DNA of 64,000 bases from Linum tenue. Its lineage: Eukaryota > Streptophyta > Magnoliopsida > Malpighiales > Linaceae. The notes beneath the pieces are model-generated. The model was not told where the DNA came from and ran no database searches. It saw only the letters and a list, made by a program, of their open reading frames with translations. A program made the translations under genes and the position numbers. The stretch lies in contig CAMGYJ010000006.1 of assembly GCA_946122785.1 (NCBI GenBank), positions 70,433,676 to 70,497,675 of the forward strand. Reading direction: 5' to 3'. Each line of letters starts with the position of its first letter. Position 1 is the stretch's first letter. Shown piece by piece: positions 23,271 through 35,352 of this stretch.

Positions 23271-26200
23271 GTACAATTTTACCTAGGATTCTAACCAATA
23301 TCAAACGAGCTCCAACCTTCGTTGTGCGAAATGAGGGATCATATTTGTAGGTATGTGGGGGAACAAAACAAATATATATAATTTCAAGGGATTATGTTTG
23401 TTGAATTTATTAATTGCCATACGGCGTGTGTGATTAGGATTCTGTTTGACCATTGCTGCCGAAATTAGGGAGGAGGAAATCAAATGAATTTTAACTTAGA
23501 CTAATTATTCCCCTAATAATAAATCCGAAACTCAAACCAGAAAACGTAAAAGCAAGGGAGAAGCCAGAAGCGAGAAACGTCGTTTCTGCTTTCTTCTTCT
23601 TCCCGCGTGGGTTTTTGTGGGCCGGGGAGCCCTCTTTTGCTCCTAAAATATAAATATTATGTCTCTTGCCATACGCAAAACGTCTAATCTATTCGTCAAT
23701 CTTTTTTGGAAATAAAAAATAAGACGATGCCCAATCAACCTGCTAGAAACTTCTACGCGGCCATTGAAATACACTAATTACACTACTCCAAGCTGGTGTT
23801 ACTGCAATCAACCTATGTTATCTATAATAATTCTGTTGTTCAGAAAAAATTCAAAAAACTGTGGATTGAGCAAAAGAGTTTGGTAGGCATATATATCCAC
23901 GATGCTAGTTGTTTTGCCGTCTAGCTAGCTAATTATTTTACGATAATGTCCATCATTTTGGGCCCCTGTGTGGAGATTAAAGAGACTAATTTGACGACTA
24001 AGGATATTTATTTTTGTAAACTAGAATCAAAGTTGTGATTAGTCGGAACCATGCTACTAAACACAAATGACAAAATACTTCGTGACAGAGCTGAAGTCGT
24101 AAGCTTCGGCTCAGTAGTTGGTTAATAATCAACACTTAAGGTGGTCAAACAGAATATACACACGTAATCAGAGAAAAAGCAATATGTGATTATCGATAAT
24201 GACAATTCAATGAATATCCACAATGGGAGAAAGCTGTATACATGATGTAAATTGCTGAGGTTGCCAACTAATTGCGTGCATCACAATCGGCCTTAAAATT
24301 GTAGAACAATATAATTCACTTATTCAAACATGATTGCCATGCATGATTATTTAAATCCTACCCAATAATCATTTTTTTTTGTAGGGGTTGCATATATTAT
24401 TTATTTATTTATTATTATTAGGTGCTACGTAGGGGACCTGTTGGTAGCATCACTAAACCGAATTTTTATTAGCGAAATAATAATCGTATTATATATTAAT
24501 CGTAGTGTGTTAATAGGAGCTTTTTTTTCCACCAAAATCAATTTGAGAGTATTCTTGAGAATTCCTAAACTAAAGTATTCCAGAAATACACAGATAAATT
24601 CAAAGAAAATATGCATCCAACAAAGTAAAAAAAAAAATCATGTATTTTCAAATTACACGAAACATCTTAAACATTAAAAAAAATGACCTCTAAATCAGCA
24701 GCATAGTTATAGTAGATGGTGACTAAATAGAAACATTGTTATTCCTGATGAATTTCCAAAACAACGGAGACGAGTTATATATGTAGTCTTAACTGAAACC
24801 CTCGTTGTTGCAGCCTCTAAAGGAAATGATTCCTGCAACCAAACTCCCTCCCTAATGCATCACCATGAATATCCATCCAATACCACATCCACATGCATAT
24901 CTGTTCATTCGTCTCCATCACATTGAACATTCTCAAAACTCCATAAATGTGCAATAATGATGTGAATTTACATATATGTGAATTCACAATGAGAGAGCCC
25001 CATGCAATTATTCTTTCTAGCTTTACTTATAATCTCGATCTTCTCCCCAAACACCCCTCCTCTCTTGTATTAGGTCACATCCATGCACGTCAATTCTATT
25101 GCCTAAAACTTGTATTGTCTGCAGATAAGTAGTTTTGAGATGGACAACTCATCCACATTCTTCTTTTGGGTTATATAGCATATATATATATGCCAATGCC
25201 ATCTCCATTTCTACGTTTTCCCACACCATAAAACACCTTTTAAGCAAGCAAACCGCGAAGAACAAAGAAATGCTCGAATCAAGAGACAACGGTCGAAATC
25301 AAGAAGTTTCAAACAATGGAAGTCTGAAAACTATAATCAAGCACATGAAAAATAAGAACAAGAGTGTCATCCATATGATAGGCCATGTTGTACTTTGCAT
25401 ATACCAGCTGCAAGCTTTATAGTAACATGCATGTCATGAAATCTGGTTTGTGGGTTTGGAGTGCCGACTTCTGCCATCTTTTTTTCTCATGTGTTGTTAG
25501 TGGAAGGCAATCTCTATAAAGCTGCCGCTATGTCTCCTTTTTATAAATTCCCCAAATCTCCCTTCTTCGAAGAACATTCAATATGAACTTTTTTCTGCAA
25601 TATTATTTTTTGGGTTGGCCAAAAAATTCTTTGGTTAACCAAACACGGAACCAGCAATTTCTCTCCCTCTCGCAAGGAAACCCGGTTACCGGGGGAAAAG
25701 CAGGCATCGAGTTCAACACCAACCAGAATTCAGAAAGCACATCTCAGACTCAGAACCAGCCATACAGAAAAATTCCTTTTCAAATTAATAAATCCCCAGA
25801 AATACTCCAATTAATTAATTAATCATATTCATATGGGGTTAAAGTTAAACGATTGAAAGAAGAAAAAAGGAACAAGCTATAGCCCTAGCACCCATCCACA
25901 AGGCAACACAAACGAGGATTTAGGGTTGTCATTAACCCAAATCCAACAATTATAATGCATCACAGAATCTCAACGCTATTAACCTATACTATAATCATCA
26001 TCTCTAGCTTCTTCCTTCTCCAACTTTAGCTACCATCAGCCTAATATTCTTATACCCATCCAGTAATGCGTTATGAATACTCGACAAATTTATAATAGAA
26101 TCAGCATCAAGACAAACCGAATTTTAGGATTCATGAGATAACTGGTGTCTCAGTGTTGGGTTAAGAATTGCACCAATGCAACATTAATATTACACTACGT

Positions 26201-26323
26201 ACTCTCGCTAGCTAACTAGCTAAAGCTAAAGAGGTCATTTTTGAAAGAAGAGAAACCCTGCTCTAAACAATTAGCCGCCTGCCTCACAACAAATTTGCGC
26301 TTCTATGTCTTCCTCATTTTACT
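23271..26323. other. AT-rich spacer, probably including 3' sequence of the SRS gene
   Basis: No recognisable gene. Open frames of 60-95 codons are scattered and lack motifs. The last ~150 bases before 26324 lie downstream of the SRS stop codon and should hold its 3' UTR. I see no RNA gene or ordered repeat. Confidence 0.35.
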
Positions 26324-27578
26324 CTACCTTGGGGGTGGGAAGAATTGCGTACCGGCAATGAACGCATTGAGCGGAGCCGGGTATAGAGAAGCCGGATCCA
26401 TCATCGACCCGGAAGCAGCCGGGTTGCCTGCCTGATCACCACCGCCACCGCTCGTTCCCGCCCCGGCTGTGCCTCCTCCTCCTCCTCCGCCGCTCGTCCC
26501 CGCCGTTATCAGATGCAAAGGCTGCCCTCCTCCTCCGCCGCCGGAAGAGCTCTCTCCACCGTAACGAGATGAATGGTGATGATGATGATCAGGGCCTTGA
26601 TCGTACAGAATTCCCTTGAATAAGTGTCCACCTATGTTCACCGCCGTCTGATACGCCGTCTGCTCTTCCGCATCGTCGATGGAGCTCACCTTCACGCACC
26701 GGAACACCGCCGACGAGTTCACCTCGCTCGGAAAATGCCCTCCCACTTCCAACCCTAAACCATAAACCCCAAAATTTCATGTCAAAACATTGTTTTTTTG
26801 TTCAGTCACTTTACTCCGTCACTCTTACTAACGAACAGTAAACATAAAGTTTAGTCAACTCATCAGTCACTCATTCAGTCAAACCCTTCACAATCAGAAA
26901 CAAATCAATGAATGATGCTGAGAAAAATTTACCTGAACCGGTGCCGGTCGCCAAGCGCGACGAGCTGCTCTCTCTCAGCCGCTTGGGAACCTCGCCGCGG
27001 AATGGCTGAGCCGGATCCTGCTGCTGAAGCGCCGCGAGCTGGTGCTGGCGCTCGCGGCGCTTGGCAGCAGGGACCCACGTGGATTTCACGTGGGTCGAGC
27101 ACTGGAACCCGCGGCTCTTGCAGCAGGTTCGGCACCTCATGTGCGTACAATCCTTCTTGGCTTGATTGCCACAATCCTGACAGTTAATCCCTCCTCCCGA
27201 TCCTCCGCCGCCGCCGCCTGACCGCATCATGATCCCTCCGCCGCCGCCCGATCTAGAAGAATCATCAGAGCTCCGGCTCGTCCCGGCCCCAAACGTCGAC
27301 GCCGCCGCTGCGTAGATTCCGGCCTGGTGCTGCTGCTGGTAGTACTGCGGCCATATCTCGAAACCGAACCCTCTGTGTCCTCCTCCCCCGCCGCCGCCGC
27401 CTGCCGTGGCTGCGTTTGCGCCGCCGCTGCTGTTGTTGTGGATCTCTTCGTCTCGAAACAGAAACAAGCTGTTGTCGTCTCTATCCTCTTCTCTTTTATT
27501 ACTTGCCGCTGCCGCTGCTGCCGCCGCTGCTGATGATATGACTGTGTCTCTTCCGCTTAGATAGAACCACCCTGCCAT
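26324..27578 (-). CDS. SRS: SHI-related-sequence (SRS/STYLISH) zinc-finger transcription factor
   Basis: Exon 1 is 27578-26933 and exon 2 is 26754-26324, joined by a 178-bp GT..AG intron in phase 1, giving 358 residues. The N-terminus [11 protein letters not shown] matches the family start. Low-complexity Ala and Gly runs follow, with [12 protein letters not shown] near residues 71-83. The RING-like zinc finger spans residues 133-164, starting [12 protein letters not shown] and followed by [14 protein letters not shown] basic stretch KRRER follows. The family's second signature, the IGGH domain, lies at residues 227-270 ([17 protein letters not shown]). The C-terminus [17 protein letters not shown] is also family-like and closest to SRS5/SRS7-type members from memory. 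SRS proteins are nuclear activators of auxin-biosynthesis genes in gynoecium, stamen and lateral organ development; that role is known for the family, not shown here. The start choice rests on the conserved MAG(W/F)F N-terminus. Confidence 0.93.
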
Positions 27579-28260
27579 CTCTTACCTAAATCCAAACCCG
27601 AATTTCTCCCCAAATCCATAGCAGAAAGAAACGGCGCCGTTTCTGGATCAGAATTTCAGCCTATCATCCTAATTTCTCAGCCAAAATAAATGGAAAACCT
27701 AATCAAGCTGGCTCTACTTGCGAATTTCAGGTTATTAGGGTAGATAGAGAGAAACAGAGAAAGAAGTTGCAGAACTAACAGTTGAAGTAGTAGTAGTGAT
27801 AGAGAGAAGGAAGGACAGAAGAGGAGGAGAGGAGAAATTGAATTTTGATATATATTTTTTTTGGGGAGAGAGTGTGAGTGAGTTGAATTGTGGTAGCAGG
27901 GAGCAATAATGGCACGGAATTAGAGCTGCTCTGCAAACGCCGCCATGGAAACTGCAACTCTTTCCCTGCTTCCCGCGCGGCTCTTACTGCTGCTGCTGCT
28001 GCCTGCTCATGCTGTCGATCTCCATTTAATAAATGGCCACCAGTCACCAGACCTACTTTTCACTCATGAATTCCTTCCTTTCTTTCGTCTCCTCTCCCCG
28101 AGACAGAGAAGGCGAAAGCCAGAGAGAGAAGAAAGCAAAGCAGAAACAAGGAATGAAAGAGAAAGGGAAAGGAGAGGAGAGGGGGAGGAAAGGAGGAAGA
28201 CAAGGAAATCTATCTCTGGGCACTTCTCTACAGTTTTCTTCCAGTCTCGATGCATTTCCT
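27579..28260 (-). promoter_or_regulatory. C/T-rich leader and promoter of the SRS gene
   Basis: Read on the minus strand, a strong pyrimidine tract lies upstream of the SRS start, seen on the plus strand as GAGAGAGAAGAAAG-type repeats at about 28110-28210 plus smaller runs at 27790-27870. Such GA/CT tracts are typical of plant developmental-gene leaders and can recruit GAGA-binding (BBR/BPC) proteins. The long open frames across it on both strands come from the low complexity and are not genes. Confidence 0.45.
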
Positions 28261-28549
28261 TTCCTTCCCTTTATCTCTCTCTCTTATTTATCGAGCGAAC
28301 GGCGATGGGGCGTGATCGGACGGCTGGAGGGGTGTACACGTGGCGTGGCGCCAGCTTTTCCTTATTCGTCCTCTGCACCGGAAAACCCGCTCAGTACTTT
28401 TAAGTTTTATCTGACCCCTCTCTTTTACTGTGATTTAAAGATTTTGCTTCGCTCTAGGAAAAATGGAAGAAGGAAAAACAATTCATTAATCGAAATTATA
28501 AATGCGACGCGTGATTTGGATCGAACGGCTGAGAGGATGTCTCTGTGAT

Positions 28550-31114
28550 GAGACCGCTGGTTGGGTGATTGTGATAATTCCATAATTAAAGAGATATTTA
28601 TTTACAATTGGGAAATTCTTTGGGCTATCATTTTATTATGGATTGACTGTGACTGAGTGTGAGAAATGAGAATGGCCACAGAAAATAATTAGACAGGGTT
28701 TTTTTATAGTTATTTACAACTTGCTGGCTGCATGGGATTTTTATTAATTTGATTTTAAGAAGGATTTTTTTAAAATTAATTAATTCGAGAGAGGATTACT
28801 GCTGTCAAGTCAACACGTTTTTTGTTTTTAAGGTGGGGAGAAAAATGTGTCCCGCCGTTTCCTATAATAGGAAAATTGCGGTGGTTTAATTTAATTCTTG
28901 GTCGTTATTATTAATGATTCTTTCGGCCGTAAGCATGGAATCATCTAATCGAAGTGTGATTACAATCTAAACACGTACAGTAGTAGGGAAAAACTGTACC
29001 AAGTTGGTTCACAAATCACAAACTTAATTAACTTATTAATTAATCGAACTTTTGAAGAGTGACATATTGTGGATTTGTGGTACATAGTGCATTATCATCA
29101 TCCAAATTAGTACACTTATTTACGAGTTTGAACCTGCCTACCCTTATTCAATAATACACCAGACTTATTAATGACAATATTACGTGAGAAATGATATTGT
29201 CTTTGGATTGGAGATCAACATATGACTCAATAACTAGTCTATAAGATGAGTTATTCGTTAGACTTTAGGGTTTACATGTTCATTTGTGTGTTATCAAGTC
29301 ACTTTGATCTTTATATCGGAACCAATTGGATTATAAGCAGAAAAAAGAACATGATGTGACCATTTAAACAACATTCAATAAATGTTTTCGTATTTACATA
29401 CAATTAAATTCAATATTTTCCCGCACTGACATTTCTCTGGTTGAAGCAGAAGCACCATAAGCATAATCGACTCAAATGACTGGACTGATCGCATTAGTGT
29501 GATAATCAATCAACTCATTGCACGTATTTTCGTCTAGTCATTTTTCCGCCTGAATGTGATGTGTTTTCTTAACTCCAATATAATTTATCTGCTCGAAAAC
29601 ATCATATTATTATCATTATCCAAGTACACTCAGAGATTAAGGTGAAGACCAAGAAAAAGAAAAAAGAGAACAGTGACATTCCCTCTATTTTTCTTGTGAT
29701 TGATCATTACGGACCCTACTACCTCACATGAACAAAACGAAAAATGCGGACGAGATGATGAATGAACGTTGTTGTATCCATCCACTTGGTAAAACCGAGT
29801 CTCAGATTGTAAAACGGAGCACCAATAAATATTTGGATTTTTCCTTTATTTAGGCCTTTCATAATTGGAGTCTAGCTAGCAACTATAGAGCCCCATCATT
29901 GGTGTTAATTAGCATCCACTAAACCCACAATATATGTATATGATTTTATAACAAATTTATCAGTTTTTTCCCCATTATAAATTAGAAAAAAAATGGTTAA
30001 CTGATGTGATCAAGCACGACGACATTGGCCGCTGAGTTAGCAACAGTCAACAGATGACTAGTATTGATAACTGTATTATTCTTTTTTTTTTTTTTTTGTT
30101 ACTGGTTATCGGTTTCGAGTTTCGAATCTCATGACATTAGTCTATTGGTGAAACTCGTTTTTTTATTTATTAAAATTATGTTAAGTAAAGGCAGCTAGCA
30201 AAGCATCTTAATCATCTTAGAAAGGGAAGTATCGATTGATCTGTGAACCAACAACTTAACGCGATTACCCCGAATTTAGATATTGATAAATAAATCTTAT
30301 ATCATTCATTTACCACAAGTCTTTCATGTTATTGTGCTTAACTAAATCAAAAGGTAATATTGAGATTATCCAAATTGAAACATCAATACCTTTAATGCAT
30401 CCAAAGGATCTAATATTATGCTCAAAACCAATTCGTCATTCCATGATGACAAAAATTCGTTGTTTTCCTCCTAAATATTTAGGGTTGGGAAGTATTTTAA
30501 AGCTATATATTTAGAAAGTATATATTTATACAAAGAACATATTAATGTGTGACAACTCACAACAAAGATAATTTTATTTGGATTAACGAAGAAGTTTCAT
30601 TTCCGGCGCACCGAAGCCAAGAAATTAATCACCAACAATGATGACGAATTATGAATCCAAAACAAATGCGCCACGCATCGACTGTGCACTATCACCCCAC
30701 ACTAAAATTACTCCAAAAGATCCCGAACGGGACAGTTAAATAATTAAAAATAAAATCTTCATCGGTCGTTAACTGAGAATTAACGCTCAAATAATTACAT
30801 AATTTTAGTGAGATTCCATATAAAATGGTGTTATGTTTTTTAGAAATTTTTATTGTAGAATGATAAATAAGGCTAGCATATTAGTGGCATATAATATAAG
30901 TATTTGCTGTTCATACTTATTAGATGTATTCTATATATCAAAAAGTTAGAATCGTTAATTCTTATTTTTAGATTAGAAGAAGCTTATAGCTTGAGTTTAG
31001 AGAATTAGGGACGATTAAGGTTCACTCATGGTATATTATCATGTCTCCAAATTTAATCAATTCATTGTCCAAATTACAAAACTTGATGAGCATACAATAA
31101 GGTCGGAATGCTAG
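28550..31114. other. AT-rich spacer
   Basis: No gene recognised. At about 30075-30175 a T-rich stretch followed by GAGTTTCGAATCTC could be a SINE scrap, with only a B-box-like motif visible. The remainder is featureless to my reading. Confidence 0.35.
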
Positions 31115-31123
31115 TATAAACTA

Positions 31124-31639
31124 GGGTTAATATTTTTGTATGGCCTGAACTTTGACCAAAATAAACATCCTGACCAATCTTTTCGATCTATAACATCTTG
31201 GCCCGAATTATAAACCAAAATAAACAATTTGGCCACATCCGACTTTTGACGTTAACTTCGACGGTCAAACGCGTTGACCATTAGTCAACGCGCCATGTCA
31301 CTGCCAAGTCAGCATAAAATATTTAAAATAATTCACAATTTCCACACATTCCCTAATTTTAAATTATTATAAATTAAAAAAATCATCTAATACATTAGTT
31401 AAACCAAAAAATAAAAAACGGAAAAAAAAATATTTATCGGATCTTCTGACTTGGCAGTGACGTGGCAGTGATGTGGTGCGTTGACCGTTGCGTTTGATCG
31501 TCCAAGTTAACGGTCAAACATCGGGTTTGGCCAAATTATTTATTTTGGTGTATAGTTCGGGCCAAGATGTTATAGATCGAAAAAATCGGCCAGGATGTTT
31601 ATTTTGGTCAAAATTCAAGCCATACAAAAATATTAACCA
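31124..31639. mobile_element. Mutator-type MITE, perfect 9-bp TSD
   Basis: The ends (G)GGTTAATATTTTTGTATGG and CCATACAAAAATATTAACC(A) are inverse, and pairing continues for roughly 180 bp on each side (for example GACCAAAATAAACATCCTG against CAGGATGTTTATTTTGGTC). The flanks carry a perfect 9-bp duplication, TATAAACTA, at 31115-31123 and 31640-31648, the size typical of Mutator elements. The 516-bp element encodes nothing. Its GTCAACGCG and TGCCAAGTCAG subterminal words resemble those in the elements at 9113 and 35353. Confidence 0.85.
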
Positions 31640-31648
31640 TATAAACTA

Positions 31649-33929
31649 TTGATCAAAATCCCTCCAATAATTTTATTCCCTAAGAAAAATCCTCAACTTC
31701 AATTTCGAACGATACAAAGAGAGACGACTAAATACTAAATAGTCGATTGCGAAACTGAGTGTCACAGTAGCAATAGCTTGGTTGTTAGCTAGCTAGGCTT
31801 TTGCCAAGAAAGAAAAAAAGATAAAGGAGAATAATATGATTCTTTAGCCCTAAACGATCACGTGAACCGCAGATTGGGCTCTCTAATTTTTTGTGATTTA
31901 ACTCAGCTAAACGTAATTATCAAAGCAAACCCTTCATGGTACGGATTTCTGCCTTCTTCGATCGACAGGCTTTCATCATATAATAATAACAATTTGGTGA
32001 CAGTAAGTATTCTGTAGATTCCTAAATACAAGTGTGTGCATGTTCTTCTTTATATGCAGGACAATCAGGAATACCTCGAATCCGTATGCAATGGATAATA
32101 TTAATTAATATATATAAAGTTGAAGTGCTAAATTATTTCATTTTGATCTCACAAATTTAATAAAATTACAATTTAGTCACTATAATGTACATTTTACATT
32201 TTGATACCACATATTTAATTGTAATGTAAAATCATTGAACAATTATGTTTTGGTATCTAAATTTTATGAGATTTTAGTACCTACAATTTTTACATTTACA
32301 TATTAGTCTAATGTTTAGATTTCACTTGAATCTATGAATCCAATCCACCAATCCATGAATCCAATCCACGATAACATAAAAGTATAAATTTAGTTTGTAC
32401 CATACAAGATGTTGTATCAGTCAAGTGTAGGAGAAGGTTCGACCAATTTATATTTGCTCATTACGTAAAATATTTAAAAAATGATATAAGAGAGACGATT
32501 CTAAAATATTGTAAGAGCGAATTTATAAACTCATTAAGTACATTTACGGGGTACTAAACAAACTTCAACTACCTACATGTAACAAAATATGCGACATCTA
32601 CATAAGCAAGCGTCAATAAATTGCTATGGTGAAAATGATTGACTGTTGTATTGACGGCCAACTAAATGAATTGATCAAAAGCTTTTCATCATCTACTTCC
32701 TTTTTGTTTCATTTTTCATTCGCATTCCATAACCATTTCTTTACTTCTTTCGTTGCCTTCTTCGTTTAACCCCAATTAGTATACTATTTGTATGTATTAT
32801 AATCACAAGTATGAACGGGTTCATACACGATTGACCAACAGTCTAGACAATTAATAATTGAATAATGAATCACTAACTTTTTCAGCTCACTGTCGAGTCC
32901 AATTAGAAATATATATATATATATGATTATCTCTTATTAGAAAGTCGTCATTTTCCCCTATGGGATTTGAAGACGTGAAATTTTAAGCGAATTTCAGTTT
33001 GTATTTTTTTTTTGCTTCTCTCTATTGTTTTTCTTTTTCACTCGGGCTAAAATTTTCAACAATTATACATATCAAATAAATACTTTCCTATTTTCTATAA
33101 AAAATACATAATTATCATATTAAATACATCACCATAAAAGGAATTAAGCCTCAACTATGCAAATTACAGTTGGATACCTAAACTTAATATTTTTTCTATA
33201 ATCTAAATTTATTTTTTTGGCATATAAGTCGTCAAAATATTGATGAAACATTACATTTGAGTACCTAAAATATTTGAGTATTACATTTTAGTACCTAAAC
33301 TTTTGAAGTTCTACAAACAGTCTAATTTTTGTATGTGTAATTAAAACACCCTCGAATAAATGAGTATCTATACCCAATTCATACACATTTGGATTATGAG
33401 AGTAAATATCCATACACTACCCAAACCCATCTACAAACTTCCAAACACATATATACGTCACCCATACCCTACTCATAATCAATGGGTGTACTTGAGTTTA
33501 GGTAAATATCATTTATTAGTAAAAAAATTTAATTTTTAAAATTAATTGTTGATCGCCATATATCTCTTCTTAGTCAATATCATATTGTCAAGTCAATATT
33601 ACTAACAAAACTGCTAATAAAAAATTAATATTAGGCTAATAATACGAACAAAACACTATAACGGGTCATATAATACATGCCCATAGGCCATCTCCGCCAG
33701 CGACATCGCCACCTAGTATGTTATAAAATACATGTGACATGCATATGACTAAAATATGTAATTATATTTCTTGATCGCATTAAGAACCATACTCGCTTAT
33801 GTACTCGCTAGAGAACTACGTACTTTTAGTGGAGCAGGTACGAGAATGAGGCGAGAGCCGAGAGAGTCTATAACCATACTCGCTTCATTCTCATGAAACA
33901 CTATACGGGTTTACTCATACATGTCCCAT
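31649..33929. other. AT-rich spacer
   Basis: Very AT-rich and without recognisable genes. A microsatellite (AT)n lies at about 32907-32922. Nothing else structured was noted. Confidence 0.35.
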
Positions 33930-33937
33930 ATCCAATC

Positions 33938-34653
33938 CAGTGGCTTAGCCATACCTTGAATGGATTGGAGTTCTTAATTTTTTTTAGTTAATTGGAGTCT
34001 TTACGTGAGATAGGGATATCAACCAAACCCATGGCCGCGGATACCTAACCGCCTCCGACCCAGTTAACGCGGGGAATTCCGGCTTTGACTGGGTATCGTG
34101 CGGATATGGGTAAAACCCACAAAAAGGTTGATGAGTATGGGGCGGGTATGGTTTTAGACACCACCGCCCCATACCCATATTCAAACCCGCCACAACAAGG
34201 ATATTATGTTATATGCATAAAATATAAGGAGTCTATTGTAACTTGTCAATTGAATGAAGGGTAATTAAAAGGTAAAGCAAAGTGTAAAATGTCATTGATG
34301 GCAACCAAACCAAAATTTCATCCTCTTATGTATTAGTTCCATAATTTTGGGCGGGTAATACAATATTTGTCACCATATTCTTTTATTAATGGTGAGTAGT
34401 TGATGGGCTGGTATTATTCATGGGTATCCGAAAACTGAGGGTATGAGGCGGGTATGGATTTAGGCATTTGAAAATGCGGATGAGGTTGGTTTAGGCAAAC
34501 CCACCCCATTGTCATCCCTAAGGTGAGGTAGTATCGACATAAATATGGGTTCCTACCTTTTAAGAATACTGTTAAAACACATATATTTAAAGTCTTTTGG
34601 TACCCATTTTGGCTAACTGGGGTCCTAGGACCCCTCTACTCAATCCGCCACCG
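33938..34653. mobile_element. hAT-type element CAGTGGC..GCCACCG, host of a nested MITE
   Basis: The left end CAGTGGCTTAGCC and the inverse of the right end CAATCCGCCACCG are related to the CAGTGGCGG termini seen at 10752 and 12348. The flanks ATCCAATC (33930-33937) and TCCCAATC (34654-34661) share six of eight bases. Removing the nested element at 34011-34520 leaves about 200 bp, similar to the 205-bp element at 12348. Confidence 0.55.
34011..34520. mobile_element. hAT-type MITE, TAGGGATATCAA ends, GGGTATGG-word interior
   Basis: The left end TAGGGATATCAA pairs with the right end TTGTCATCCCTA. The flanks ACGTGAGA (34003-34010) and AGGTGAGG (34521-34528) match at six of eight. The interior repeats GGGTATGG, CGGATATGGG and ACCCATACCC-like words in both orientations. 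It is inserted inside the CAGTGGC-type element at 33938-34653. Confidence 0.7.
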
Positions 34654-34661
34654 TCCCAATC

Positions 34662-35343
34662 AATGTGAAGATTCATTGAGTTAACCGACTTGAGAACAGT
34701 CAGGTACCCGTAATTGTGAATCTGATTGTCATCCTTAATCTCAATCGTTACAATTCTTTAAGTGTTATGGTTGATCCTCTTTTTGGTTCCGTAACTAGGA
34801 ACTCTCTTCCGACATATTAGATCAGATCATTATTAGAATTCAACATTATTTTCGTAGCTATATGAACCCAAGCTAGTGATCGATCACACTGTTTTATTTC
34901 ACACTTTGGCATGAGTGTTATTGCCAATCAAGTGATGGTTTTCTGTGAAACCTTAATCTCGAAACATAAAGTAGTAGGCTAAGACCTAAAAAAGTTAATT
35001 AATCAAACTACTTATAGGGCCGTCCCCACGGCACAGACGCACAGTACACACACGGGGACACACTGCCGTTGACAGTAACATGCTTACCATTTTGATTTCC
35101 CCGCTAATCATGATGATTAACATTATAGTTAGTACTTTAATAATCATAACCGGCGTACAAAAAATTGTTTAGTGTACCACTGAATTTGTTTATCGCCGAA
35201 AAACAACGTTGAAAAGTGTGGAAGACTTTTGCTAATTAGGGGCCCGAGGCAAGGTATTGTCTGATCAACGTGGGTGGGTTCGCTTCGCCGCCGGCCAAGC
35301 TTTTTTAATTATTATTATTATTATTTTGGTAGAAAGCTTTTTA
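34662..35343. other. Spacer
   Basis: No gene or repeat recognised apart from a short (ATT)n run near 35309-35325. Confidence 0.35.
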
Positions 35344-35352
35344 ATTAGATTA

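Noticed and set aside
27945..28548. Two plus-strand open frames of 152 and 171 codons
   Set aside because: They cross the GA-rich leader and promoter of the minus-strand SRS gene; low complexity explains the openness.
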